Of a stretch of 64,000 bases of DNA, positions 32,925-44,380 are shown in pieces. Within the stretch, counting starts at the first letter, position 1. Each line of letters begins with the position of its first letter. The stretch is taken from the NCBI GenBank assembly GCA_007922195.1, contig ML682008.1, positions 8,845,653 through 8,909,652 on the forward strand, written 5' to 3'. The DNA comes from Podocnemis expansa (Eukaryota; Chordata; Testudines; Podocnemididae). The notes beneath the pieces were generated by a model. The model had not been told where the DNA came from, ran no database searches, and saw only the letters and a program-made list of their open reading frames with translations. The translations under genes were made by a program, and so were the position numbers.

Positions 32925-33870
32925 GTGCCTGAATGTTCTCAACTCTTACCCATCTTGGATCATCTGCTGAATTTAAAAAAGCAGGTTTAACTATTAACTC
33001 TCTTAAGGCTTTTTATTCTCCATTAGAGGGCTTTTCTATTTTTGGACACCCTTCATCCTTGAGATATACCAAGTGTCTGGGGAACCTGAGCCCCTTCCTG
33101 AACCCTCCCCACTGGGTCCCTCAGATTAAGAATTCTACCACAATTTGGGATCCTTAGATACCTTTATGGGACCTCTGTTTGAATTTATGGTGATCTGCTC
33201 CTTGCTTCATCTGTCTATGAAGACAGTCTTTCTCGTAGCTATCACATTAGCCTGCAGGGTTGGAGAAATTGGAGCATTAATGGCAGAGCCCCCATTTACG
33301 ATATATTTCAATGACAAAGTCTCTCTCTAACAACATCCAAAGTTTTTATTGAATGTGCTGTTGGATTTCCACCTTAGCCAGTCTGTTTATCTACTAGGAT
33401 TGTTTTCTAAACCACATATATCTCAGCAGGAGATTTTCCTTCATATGTTGGATTTATGTGAGGTATTGTCCTTTAATTGAACAGGACATAGCAAATTCAT
33501 AAAAAGAGGAAAGGGATCCATGATCTCTCTACCAAGTCTGTTCTTGGATAAATTATTGTTGTTTGCCAGCGTGCCGCTGGTGCTTTGCCTACCCAAAGAA
33601 TTATATCACACTCTACCAGCAACTTTTTGAGCATTACTCAGAAACATTACAGTGTCTGAGATATGCAGATCTGCTATATGGTATCTTTGTATACCTTTTT
33701 GAAACACTTACACCTTGGCCCAAACCATCAGATTTGATGAAGCAATTGGTTCTTCTGTATTGTCTTCAGTCTTGGACTTCATTTTGAAGCTCCCTCCTTT
33801 CCAAAAGGATGCTGCTTGGGAGCCATCTGAAGTGGAGCACCTATTGGGACACTACTTAAAAAGCAAGAAA
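32925..33870 (+). pseudogene. DIRS tyrosine recombinase, broken
   Basis: Recognisable pieces in order: 'FKKAGLTINSLKAFYSPLEGF' compressed in the N-terminal core, 'LHLSMKTVFLVAITLACRVGEIGAL' around the first catalytic Arg (about 33205-33275), and a C-terminal 'SEICRSAIWY' followed by 'LAQTIRFDEAIGSSVLSS' (about 33650-33770). Stops and shifts separate them. The nucleophilic Tyr cannot be assigned reliably. Tyrosine recombinases insert circular cDNA without a target duplication. Confidence 0.65.
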
Positions 33871-34215
33871 AGATTACTTACCTTGTGCAGTAAACTGTGT
33901 TTTTGAGATCTGTCCTTTTATGGATGCATCACTACCCATCCCCCTTCTCTTCTGCTTCAGACTGTTATTATTTGAACGCATGGTGAGAGAAAGAAATGTG
34001 GAAGGTTCACTTAGGTAGCCTCTTATGCCCTCAAAGTGTGGTGTGAGGATATCCTGAGTGCATAAATATGGTGAAGAGACGCTCCTAACAGAAAATAGCA
34101 AAGGCTAAAGAGGGACATGCTTATCTGGAGTGGCCCAGTTTGGGAACCCAAATCTCAAAGAACAATAGTTACAATGTAAGTTGAATAACCTTTTCTTTCT
34201 TGCTGAGAACAGCTG

Positions 34216-35763
34216 GGGGGCATCAAGTTTGGGACTTCACAGTTTCTTGGGCAAAATACAAAATCTGTATTAAATTCATCTTAACAGCATTTAACAATTA
34301 TTTCAAAAGCTTGGCTATATTTCTTCAGGGTACAAATTGGCTTAGTATCTTCAGTTGTCAAATTACTGGGATCACAAATGGGCATTATTTTTAACAGGAG
34401 GACTGTGTCTGACAGTAAACACAGAATGTCAATAGAAATGTAAATACATAAAACATCTTTCAGTATTTATTCATCATTGTAAATATTTTTTCACCTTGTC
34501 ATCTTTTTTATATATAAAGTACAAATTGGATAGTTTTCATTTAATGCCCATTCCAATATTCCCCTTTGTTCTCTCTCACACACTGTCTCACTTCTCTGAA
34601 TCAGTTCTTAGATGATAATTGCAATATTGGCTCTAAAATAAAGTGGACATGCTGCCTGGTTATAGAGTGATTGGTTGTAATTACGATAAACTAAAAAGGC
34701 AGTTAGGTATTTTGTTGGCATAGTGAACATGGATCAATGAGAGGCTTATAAAGGAAGCAAATAATAAGCTATGAATCAGAAAGCTGTTGCATCATCCAGA
34801 ATTAACCATTTGACATTGTATCTTGTCCCCAAAACCATCTTTAAGGTTTTTTTATACATTCTGAAATAATTGCTGTTGTACTAAATCTGGGTTATCCTTA
34901 ACTAGCACTGAATAACTGATTGAGCTGCTGAAAGAGATATCAACTGTTCATCTATTAAATCAAATGAAAGGTAATAGCAAACATCTTATTGCATGTGAGG
35001 AAGAAATTAAAAACTTTCACTCAAGACTTAGCCCAGCCCTAGGTTTTTTTGCATTCTGGATTAGTCCAGAGCTCTCAGGACATACTGACCAGCTAAACTG
35101 GGTTTATGGGTGTTTGTTATTGACAGAGCAGCACAACCAGAGTGTAAGTGCCAATTTCTTCCCTCCCTCCTTCCACACTCCCCTGCAGACAAACACATAG
35201 CACATTCCCATTCCTTTTTGCACCCTTACATTCCTCACGTGCCCCACCCCTCAGTTTCCACCTTCTCTCCCCAGAACTCCTCTGCTTATGCACCTATACA
35301 CTCAGACTCAGTTCTTCCTTCCCTGGTACCCTCCTTATTGAGCAGATCTAGTGAAAAGGATCATTGTTTTACAAAAATAAATGTTTAGGATTAATTGGAC
35401 ATTTTTTTGCCATTTTTTTAAACTGGTTCATAAAATGTTCTTTAGAATCATTCAAGAAAAATTACTTTCTTTCATAATGGCTGTGTCTCCCATTGTTTGC
35501 GTTAGATAGAGGTCCACAGCCTGCCCTCACTTAAGATGACTTCTTTCATAATGGCGACTTCCTATGTTTATTTCCAATGGGAATGAAGCCAAAGTGCCTT
35601 CAAGGAACATGGTAGCCCTCCCATTCTGTCAGAAAGTGAAGAAGATTGTTATAAAGGAGCATATAACTGGAAGCAGTGACTATCTTTGTTTGCTAAGGGC
35701 CTGAGTCTGCTGAGAAAAATGAAGGATGTTTTTCATTTTGAGACTGCTAACCTCAGTCCCATT
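34216..35763. other. Unannotatable intronic DNA
   Basis: AT-rich with no repeat family recognised. Proline/serine-rich short frames at 35110-35388 come from a C/T-rich stretch and lack motifs. Confidence 0.5.
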
Positions 35764-36029
35764 GAGTATGTCTACACAGACACTGGCACAAGGCTTCCTA
35801 GTTCAGATAGACAGAGAGAACGATAAAGACACCAGTGTGGCCATAGGGTGACCCTCAAGCTAGCCACACTGGGGAGCCCATGGAGTCAAGAGGATTGTGC
35901 TTGGATGGCTAACCCAAGCCTCCACCTGTACTGCCATGGCCACACTGTTCATGGTAGCTTACCCAGAGCTAGCATATGTCTGTCTACCCACAGTGGGAAG
36001 TAGCCTTCCCGCTGCTGCATAGACATAAA
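35764..36029. mobile_element. MITE with GTATGTCTACAC-type ends
   Basis: The left end 'gagtatgtctacacagacac' and right end 'gctgcatagacataaac' are imperfect inverted repeats of the TATGTCTACAC type seen elsewhere here. The interior is GC-richer, with 'ccacactg' and 'agctagc' motifs. No clear target duplication. Confidence 0.5.
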
Positions 36030-36140
36030 CTTTGTGAGCAGTAGGATGTGGCAGCCATTTTTAAAGAGAGAAATTTGTCATGGAATTAACTGGAGAGGAT
36101 TATTCTTCAGCTTCAGTTGAGGAGACACTCTTAGATCTAA

Positions 36141-36178
36141 AGAATAATGACAAAAAATGACCATTAATACTAAGTAAA
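36141..36178. repeat. 38-bp inverted repeat, left arm
   Basis: This pairs with 37009-37046 in opposite orientation and matches at 37 of 38 bases. The arms are 830 bp apart and flank, among other DNA, the MITE at 36658-36946. Similarity stops abruptly at both arm ends. Not the terminus of any family recognised here. Confidence 0.9.
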
Positions 36179-36657
36179 AATATTCTAATACAGTTTATGC
36201 ACACAACTTCAGTGACTTTATGTATAAACAGGGAAGTTTATTGCATTTCCAAGATCATCAGATCATTCTGGACAAAAAAAGGTGTGGCTGGGTAATTTTT
36301 ATTTTTTATTTTTTTGGAGAACCCACTTTAATTAACTGTAAGTCAAACTAATTAACAGACATTTGAGGGGATGGACTTTTGTGTTTGTTTTTTGCATTTT
36401 GAGACAATTTGTTCTGTACTCAAACAGTAAATACTGGTAAGTCTGGGAAGATAAACTATATTGTTCATACAGAACAAAGAGTTTGAGATTCTGCTCTAGT
36501 GTAAAACCTCATCCTTAAGTACAGAGTTGCAATAGGCATCTCCATAATCCAGTGATGTGGGGTTAGGCTCCAGTTATTGGAAGCAATACCTTTATTGCCT
36601 CGGACCAGTGATAAAATAATTAACTTAGGCAGGGATTATTATGATTTGGCACATTAT

Positions 36658-36946
36658 GCCTATGTCTGCACTAGAGGATTCAGTCGACTTTATAAGGTCT
36701 ACTTAAAGTCGACTTTATTAAATCGACTTACTGAGACTCCATTTGTTTAAATTGACTTTATCAAGTCAACTTGAATGGTCACATTGCATTAAGTCAACCT
36801 AATAAAGCTGACTTAACCCTTAAAGTTGACTTTAAGACCTGGAGTTATTAACTCGACTTAAGCAAGTGCTTAAGTTGACTTAATGAACTCCTAATGTGGC
36901 AAGGGAGTTGCTTAAGTTGACTTAAGCCCCTAATGTAGACATAGCC
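36658..36946. mobile_element. Harbinger-like MITE, TTAAGTCGACTTAA-filled
   Basis: A 289-bp element with inverted ends GCCTATGTCTGCAC / ATGTAGACATAGCC and flanking TAT on both sides (36655-36657, 36947-36949). The interior is a dense array of 'ttaaagtcgacttta' and 'cttaagttgacttaag' units, palindromes centred on GTCGAC, some with TG for CG as expected of CpG decay. Confidence 0.75.
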
Positions 36947-37008
36947 TATGGTAGCACCTAATGACCACAACTAGTCTGGCTCCCATACTATGGAACATGG
37001 AACAAGGA

Positions 37009-37046
37009 TTTACTTAGTATTAATGGTCACTTTTTGTCATTATTCT
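37009..37046. repeat. 38-bp inverted repeat, right arm
   Basis: The reverse complement of 36141-36178 with one mismatch. Confidence 0.9.
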
Positions 37047-37324
37047 TCAGAACTGAGATAATTAAAAGTCTCTGCCCCAAACAGCCTACAAGAAGTGGAT
37101 GAGACAAACAAGTAGCTCAGATGATTAAGAAGGAGGCAGGATAACAAATATGATAAGATGTGAGTGGTTTTCAGCCATCCAGTAGTACAAATCACCATCT
37201 GCCTGACCATTATCAGGCTGTAGTTTTGTATATGTATTATGACAAAAATGAGTTTTGAGGAAAAGCTAGAAGTAGAATTTGATGGTGGCGTTACAGATTT
37301 TGACTTGGAGCATTTTACATATTC

Positions 37325-37720
37325 AACCGATTAAAATTATAATGCAGACTTGACAATTAAGAGTTTGGAGCCAGTGTTGTATTCAGAAAAAGGTTTGAAG
37401 AGGAAGGACACTTTATTCAGCAGAAAAGACATTAAATCATTTCAGGGAAAACAAAAATATGTTGTCCTTGAAAATGAATGCTTGGCAGTGAAATGGGCTC
37501 TAGAGCTATTAAGAGGGCACCTGCTATGAAACAAGGTCAGTCTGATAATAGATCATCCTTTATTAACCTGGGTAAATAAAATAAAACCTGTATGAACGGC
37601 ATGGAACTGTACTATTTGTCTTTGGAACCTAATTAGTTTTACAGTAAAGCACAGAAGTGCACATTTATGTAAAATTGATTGGCTCTTCATGTATGGAAAT
37701 GTTGCAAAAGACCTTGTGAA
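37325..37720 (+). pseudogene. Ty3/Gypsy RNase H relic
   Basis: Translated pieces 'VVLENECLAVKWALELLRGHLL' (split here around a frame-consistent run at about 37460-37530), 'LIIDHPLLTWVNKIK' and 'FTVKHRSAH' match the RNase H and connection of Gypsy pol. An eroded 'MQT' corresponding to the first catalytic segment lies just upstream. No LTR, RT core or integrase is identifiable nearby. Confidence 0.6.
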
Positions 37721-38929
37721 GTAAGGACAGAGATCTTCTTAAGCAGGTGATTTACTATCCCATGAGAAGTGATAAGAATATAATACCTTAGAGACGTGTG
37801 AGGGAAAGGCTAACCAGTCTTTATAATATGCGGAAATTCAAACCAAGTCAAATTATATCTCTGTTACAGCTAATGTGTTTGCAGAAGGACTGTAAAAGTT
37901 AATAGATAATCAAAGGAGATTATTACAGAGTTTATGGTAGATTTGGTTATTCATTTTTACCACAGTATTTAAAATATTCAACATACTTAGTGGAAAACAT
38001 CTCAGGGCTTTGGTAAATTTAACTGATGTATATGATAAATATGGTGCTTACTGTGTGAAATTGGGTATAAAATTATGAAATTGTTTGAGTGACATAACCT
38101 AGAAGCTCTTGGAATCGTTAAAGAAAAAACTGACAGTCTATATAAGTTTGAAAAAAGTGTGATCTTGCTGTTCAGTTTGACTGGTTTTAGTTGTAGAGCC
38201 TTGTTCTGATCTCAGTTACTCACTGCATGGATAGGGGTAGTAGCAAGAGGCAGATACATCTTTGACCAAATGAGTGGTATCGTCTCTACTCACATGCACA
38301 TTGTACATAATTTCTAAGATTATGCCTACTTTAAGGTGAGATCTGATGTGGAACAGTCAAGTGGTGCTGTTACCATAGAAATGGGGATAAACAGACACCA
38401 TCAAAATGTTAAAACAACCACCGAAATGTTTGCATTTGTTTCTGTTAGTAAATGGCTTTGTATTAGTTTAAGTTATAAAATTGGATTTCTTCATGGTCTT
38501 ACAGCATCAGAACAACAATTGAAAGGATAAAACAAAATCTAATAATAAATTATACAGTTATCATGAAATGTAATACTACTGGTGACATCATCATCTTGTG
38601 TATCATTTTGATCTCTGTCTAGAGTACATAGGTAAATCATAGTCTTCATTGCTGTGGCATGTACACAGTTATGTGTGGGGAATATTATTCTGACTACAGG
38701 CATCATTGATTGTGCAGCAGATCCTACTGATATAGGCACAGATAAGATCTTGTAGAAGCTCAGATGCCATTGGGCACAGAAAAATACAGGAAAAAGTTTA
38801 TTAGCCATGTTTTTACTTTAGTGTTGCAATGATGATCCATTTCTTGATTCATGTATGTGCAAAGGCATCCAGATTTTTTGTTTTTCAAGATGCTCTTCTG
38901 ATGTGCTTCAGACAGAACATAAAGTCCCT
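37721..38929. other. Unannotatable DNA downstream of Gypsy relic
   Basis: No LTR or gene recognised. The antisense 89-codon frame at 38539-38808 shows no known motif. Confidence 0.4.
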
Positions 38930-39660
38930 AGGGTACAGCCTGGGAGCTGTGGAACTGCTGGGTACACTTATCAACTATTTAACTTGGGTTGAGATTTCCA
39001 CCATACTCTGGCTGATGACATGCAGAGAGCCTTTCCAGGTCCTGTTCTCACCCCATACAACAGCAAACGGTCGTTCACATCCAATTACCTAGAAGACTCT
39101 CCCTGAGCAGACATAGATACAAGACCAAGCAAGCCCCAGCTTAACCACAAAGGAGATAATATTGTCTTATGCTGGACAAAGTTTTGTCCCATATAAACTG
39201 GTAGTCTGCTTCCTCATTATATGGAAAAGTCATGCAGCTGCTTTTGTTAATGAGCAAAGTTTATCTATACCCTTTGTTCAAAAACACACTAGTTAAGATA
39301 GACCATTAATCAAGTTTATTAGCTACAGGAAAAAAGACTTCAAGTGATTTGCACGTGGGAAGTGTAAAGAGACTAAAAGTAGTTACCAAACGAAACAATT
39401 ATAAAATTGTAGTCTAAGTTCTATTACACCCTAAAAGGATTTTAATTAGCAGTATCTCACCCTGAGAGATGGTACAGTCAGGCTGCAAGTTTTCGAATCA
39501 CACAGACAGAGACTGCTTTCCCTGTCTGGAACTCCCTTCCCCAAGTCCAAAGGTCTTTGTCTTCCAGGAGCACCTTCAGCTGTTGAGTTGAGGGGAGAGA
39601 GAAGCCAAGAGGTGATGATACCATTCTCCCCCTTTTATAGCTATGCCCAGCCTGCTAAAA
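38930..39660 (-). repeat. Possible antisense solo LTR or LTR fragment
   Basis: On the minus strand there is an AATAAACTTGATT-type polyadenylation region (+ strand 'aatcaagtttattagc', 39309). The surrounding sequence is of the sort seen in turtle ERV/Gypsy LTRs. No second copy, clear ends or target duplication found. Confidence 0.3.
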
Positions 39661-39667
39661 CAGCCCA

Positions 39668-40980
39668 ATCATAGAATCATAGGGTTGGAAGGGACCCCAC
39701 GAGGTCATCTAGTCCAACCCCCTGCCAGAAAAAGCAGGACCACTCCCATTAGATCATCCCAGTCAGGGTTTTGTCCAGCTGGGCCTTGAACACCTCCAGA
39801 GATGGAGATTCCACCACCTCCCTAGGCAGCTTATTCCAATGCTTCACCACTCGCCTAGTAAGGAAGTTTCTCCTAATATCCAGCCTGGACCGCCCCAGCT
39901 GTAACTTGAAACCATTGCTTCTCGTTCTGCCCTCTGTTACTACCGAGAACAGTCAAGCTCCATCCTCCTTGGAGCAACCCTTCAAGTAGTTGAAGGTTGC
40001 TATCAAATCCCCCCTCAATCTTCTCTTCTGCAGGCTAAATAAGCCTAGTTCCTTCAGTCTCTCTTCATAGGGCTTGTGCTCCAGCCCTTTGATCATTTTT
40101 GTTGCCCTCCTCTGGACTCTCTCTAATTTGTCCATGTCCGTTTTGTAGCGGGGAGCCCAAAACTGGACACAGTATTCCAGATGTGGCCTCGCTAGTGCAG
40201 AATAGAGGGGAATGATCACATCCCTCGATCTGCTGGCAACACTTCTTCTGATGCAGCCCAGTATGCCATTGGCCTTTCTGGCAGCAAGCGCACACTGCTG
40301 ACTCATATCCAGCTTCCCATCCACCATGACTCCCAGGTCCTTTTCTACAGTGCTGCTATTTAGCTGATCACTCCCCAGCCTGTAGCAGTACATGGGGTTT
40401 TTTCGTCCCAAGTGCAGGATTTTACACTTGTCCTTGTTGAACCTCATGAGATTCCTCTTGGCCCACTGCTCCAATTTGTCTAGGTCTCCCTGAATCCTGT
40501 CCCTGCCCTCTAGGGTGTCTACCGTTCCCCCCAGTTTGGTATCATCCACAAACTTACTAAGTGTGCAATCTATCCCATCACCCAGATCATTAATGAAAAC
40601 ATTGAACAGAACTGGCCCCAGGACCGACCCCTGGGGCACACCACTTGTTACTGCTTGCCAACTTGACATGGAGCCATTGATTCCTACACGCTGAAACCGT
40701 TGATCTAGCCAGTTTTCTATCCACCTTACAGTCCACACATCTAACCCATACTTCCTTAATTTGCCAATGAGAATGCTGTGGGAAACTGTATCGAAAGCCT
40801 TGCTAAAGTCAAGGTATATCACATCAACGGCTCTTCCCGCATCCACAAATCCAGTCATCTCATCATAGAAGGCGATGAGGTTGGTCAGGCATGATTTACC
40901 CTTGGTAAATCCATGCTGACTGTTCCTGATTATGTGTATGGCTGCTTCACATTGGTCAAGCAACCCCATTACAAATGTAA
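39668..40980 (-). mobile_element. CR1 LINE, antisense, fairly young, 5'-truncated
   Basis: The 3' terminus is at the left: the + strand 'aatcatagaatcataggg' is the complement of the CR1 terminal octamer repeat. A ~80-bp 3' UTR precedes the ORF2 coding part. The copy is truncated at about 40980, where a fold-back element starts. One in-frame stop is the only disruption seen in about 1.2 kb of coding sequence, so this is the best preserved CR1 in the window. Confidence 0.9.
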
Positions 40981-40984
40981 ACAA
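39749..40984 (-). pseudogene. CR1 ORF2 reverse transcriptase, C-terminal part, one internal stop
   Basis: Open from the right end for 343 codons to a TGA at 39953-39955, then open again in frame to the TAA at 39749-39751. RT motifs include '[19 protein letters not shown]', '[13 protein letters not shown]' with catalytic Asp, '[14 protein letters not shown]' and 'SKFVDDTKL' (FVDD in place of YxDD, normal for CR1). Then comes '[12 protein letters not shown]'. The upstream endonuclease and ORF1 are missing through 5' truncation. The internal stop is consistent with a C-to-T change at a CpG. Confidence 0.88.
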
Positions 40985-41172
40985 AGAGTCTAGTGGGACT
41001 TTTAAGGACTAACAAATTTATTTATTGTATGAGCTTTTGTGGGAGAAAGAAAGTGGGATTTTTTCTCATGAAAGCTTGTGTGATAAATAAATTTGTTAGC
41101 CTTTAAAAGTGCCACAAGATTCCTTGTTTGTTTTGCTGAACTAAACTAACACAGCTACCCCTTTGGAATATT
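40981..41172. mobile_element. Fold-back element copy 3
   Basis: Arms 'gactaacaaatttatttatt' with 'gtatgagctttt', and 'gataaataaatttgttagcc', are separated by a short loop. The right end is 'acacagctacccctttgga'. It directly abuts the truncated 5' end of the CR1, so the CR1 ended in, or was cut by, this element. Confidence 0.8.
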
Positions 41173-43447
41173 ATAAATGTGTGTCAGTGATGCTTTCACT
41201 GTAAATCATCCCTGGCAGTGGAATTTTTCTTTGATGGGCCGTTTGCATGTGCAGCTCCTTCATTGTACCTGCAAAGCTCTTTTAGGTGATTCCCACCTCA
41301 CAAGATGTTCTAGCAGCATTCACAACAATATTTTTTGACTTCACACACTGTAGTAGCCCATATTATCCAGCAGGATATTATCATGTAGCAGATCGAGACT
41401 TTTAAAATAATACCGAACAAGGAATACTTTCCATGGAACACACCATAATTATATGATGCTGGTGAATATGGTATGTTGTTTTCAGAAACAGTGCGTCAAA
41501 GTGCTCTTCAAAATTGTCTTCATATAGTGGGAGTTTGGCCAGTGACTTGGCCTTTTTGGTGGCTAGATTGAAGTGCAAGCAATTCAAGATCACTGTGGGT
41601 CTCCTTTTCTCTCTCACTCAGGCCACATGACATGGCTACTAAATTCCTTGCTGCTGAAATTTTTTTTTGTCCCTCACTTTCTTCCAGTTCAGCAAGGTCT
41701 CTGAAATGGTAAGCTTCCATCGTTTTGATGACCTTAACACATGTGTTTTTCCTCTCAGTACTAAATACAGAAGATAGAGTCATATTGTTAATGCATGTAC
41801 AACAGAAAGTGTCTTCTGAAAGTAGGAGTGAGTGCATCACAAATTATATGCACAGGTATGAAGTTCAGTCTGTCCATTGTTCTAGTAATGCTGCCTCATT
41901 TTATAAAGCATTGAACAGCAAGGACAAAAACAGCTGTATCAGGTGACCTAATTACTATGGTTCCTCTGACACCAAGAACCCCCAAAGCCATATTGGCACA
42001 GAACAGCATTCAGAAGCATCCTTGTGCTTGCTTTCTTCTGAGTATTGTACAAGTCTTGGGCTTCTTCAACATCTCTAATAATGTGATGGGATGCACAGGA
42101 AAGGCACAGCTGCCCCCAATAATTGGCAAGGGCACAGAACTCCTCCTGATCTGGGACCATAATGGGGAGAGACGAGAGCTCCATGGCTGCAGCTAGGGGA
42201 TGAGAGAGCTCACAAGGCCAATGGGGCTGTGGAAGGAAGCAAATCATTTTGTGCAATATAAACTGCAGACCAGCAATCTACCCCTGCTTGTGCATGATCT
42301 TCAGTGTGACAGTGAACTGGTCAGCAAGTTAATTGAAAACACAGAAAAGTTGTATAATCACTCATGAGATTCTTTGACAGCTAAGAATCTGAATGTGAAA
42401 ATGTTTCATTTTGGTCTATGCAAAATGTTGGCACACACTAAACTTCTTCTAAGACTGTCCCACTGTACATTTCAACCCCCCCCCCATTAACTCCTTACTC
42501 CTTCCCTTTCCGGAATTATTTTTCTGTGTCTAGTCTTTGTTTCTTCTGTCTGTCTTGTACAGTGAGCCACTCCAGGGAGGTAATGTTTGTAAAGCACTGT
42601 GTGCTTGAGTGCTTTCAAATAAAACAAATTATTTTAGAATAGGATCCTTGTAGGGTAGCTGTATCCGTAAAGAAGGCTAAGTGTATAACATGCCAGCCAT
42701 AGTATCTGGGGAGGTTGAGATCTGCAGATTGAGGTCTGTAACAATCTCTTTTCTGTTTTTAAAACCTTCTAGTAGCTCAAAAAGCCAGTTTCTTAGCCTT
42801 CGGCAGGTACATAAGGGTTGTTTTTCTTTAAGAACAAAATTATGACGTATCTCACTCAGAGTTCTTCACTTTTTTTCAAAAATAAATATGTTTCTGAAAA
42901 TTAAAATTTGATACAAGCAAGGCAAAAGCAACATTTCAGAGTCCCTGAAAATACAGCTTCCTTTTGTCAGTATATGGCATGAATATCTTACTTTCAGGCC
43001 TGTGAATCTTGTAGAATTTTCATGCATGTTGAAATGAAATACGTACCAGCATACATTTTATGGTTTTCTTATGAAACTGTGTCCGTCCCATTTTGTGCAA
43101 CATGGTGTCTCAACAGTGGCATAATACAATGCGAGTGATGTATGAGAGGCAATCTCTCAGACAATTCTGGTCTCAGCAAGACAGCAAGGACTTGTTAATG
43201 TCTGGGATGAAAAGACGGACAAGCATACTGAGTTCATTAAAGTTGGTACAATTAAGAACATAAGACGTCTGGTCAGATTCAGAATCCAGCTGAGTGGTGG
43301 AGTTGTATGTAACATTATTTCTGGAAGAGACTTAATAGCTGACACCTTAGGGACTGGGATAATCCTAATTGCAGACATCACACATGAGAAACATTTTGGA
43401 TATACTTTATTGTGACGTACTGAGCATACTAAGGTATGTGATCAGGC
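41173..43447. other. Mostly unannotatable DNA
   Basis: A possible MIR/CORE-SINE 3' tail lies at about 42520-42635 ('tttgtaaagcactgtgtgct'). Antisense frames at 41402-41840 and 41948-42256 lack recognisable motifs. Confidence 0.4.
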
Positions 43448-43894
43448 CAGGGCCGGCCAAAGGTTTTTTGATGCACTAGGCACCTGTAATTTTGGTGCCC
43501 CCCCACCCCAAGGGAGGGAAGAGCAGGCTGGTCTGAGGGCTGGGCTCTGCTCTCCTGCCCCGCCTATGGGCCAGTCCTCCCCGGATGGAACAGCTGGCCC
43601 AGAGGAGGGATGAGAAAGCGGAGCCCATCCTCTGGGCTGGCTTGCTCTGTCCCTGGACCAGCTGTTCCCTGTCCTGGGGGCAGGCCAAGCAGGCTCTGCA
43701 GAGCGGCCGGTTTTGTGCTCCCGCCTCCCCCCTTCCCTGCTGCCTTTGTCTCTGCACCGAAGGCAGAGGGGAGGGGGCAGGAGACAGCAAGGCGGTGGGG
43801 GGCCAAGGGCGATCACCCCTCTCATCACCCCGAAGTGCAGCCCTGGGGGAGTGCCCTTGGCACCCTAGGTCACCTTTATGGAAAGACTGGCCTG
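43448..43894. mobile_element. GC-rich hAT-like element (CAGGGCCGGCC ends)
   Basis: The left end CAGGGCCGGCCAAAGG and inverted right end CAGGCCAGTCTTTCC are imperfect inverted repeats. The interior has 'tgcactaggcacc' and 'ttggcaccctaggt' near the two ends as a second inverted pair. GC content is far above its surroundings and produces several long overlapping open frames that are not genes. No matching 8-bp flank found. Confidence 0.5.
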
Positions 43895-44380
43895 AGTCAA
43901 CATTTTTAGACTTAGTTGCCTTGAGTTGGGGTCCAAAGCCATGTTCGGGCTGTGAAATATGTGGTTTTATTTTTGGAGGTTCCAAACACTGTATACTCTC
44001 ATTGAATTCAACTGGTGGACTTTGAAGTCAGTGTGAGGAGTTGTGAGTTTTCAGTGCTACTGATTCAGTCCTGCCAGACCACTTTTACTTAGTTAGACTA
44101 ATGGGCAGATCCAAAACCCACTGAAGTCGGTGGAGATAATTCCATTACTGTTAACGGGCTTTTAACCAGACCTTAACTTTAGTACTCGGACAACATGGTG
44201 ATGGTCATTGTGTAAGAAACTCTACAGATAGGTAGAACTTCAATCAATTTTGAAAATGTTGACTTTAATGAGTTATTGTCAGATGTCCAGTTTAAAAGTT
44301 CATTACTATTTCAGCAAAAATTTTTTCAGGGATAGTTCTTGTATTTAAAATGGATGATATTATTAGAATTGAGGTGAACT

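Larger units (their letters stand above)
27942..34215 (+). mobile_element. DIRS-like tyrosine-recombinase retrotransposon, decayed
   Basis: A ~6.3 kb relic. The left region (27942-28130) and right terminus (33885-34215) carry related sequence ('gtaacattttccattcttct' left, 'aataaccttttctttcttgc' right). The right end also holds an inverted pair, 'cttaccttgtgcagtaaact' and 'tagttacaatgtaagt', as DIRS elements do. The interior contains gag-like, RT, RNase H and tyrosine-recombinase segments in that order, all interrupted. No LTRs and no integrase occur; DIRS elements insert by tyrosine recombinase and make no target duplication. An unrelated ~1.1 kb block interrupts gag. Strand is set by the RT and recombinase. 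Confidence 0.75.

Noticed and set aside
43476..44025. Several long overlapping frames on both strands
   Set aside because: High GC in a hAT-like repeat removes stop codons by chance; the translations are low-complexity.
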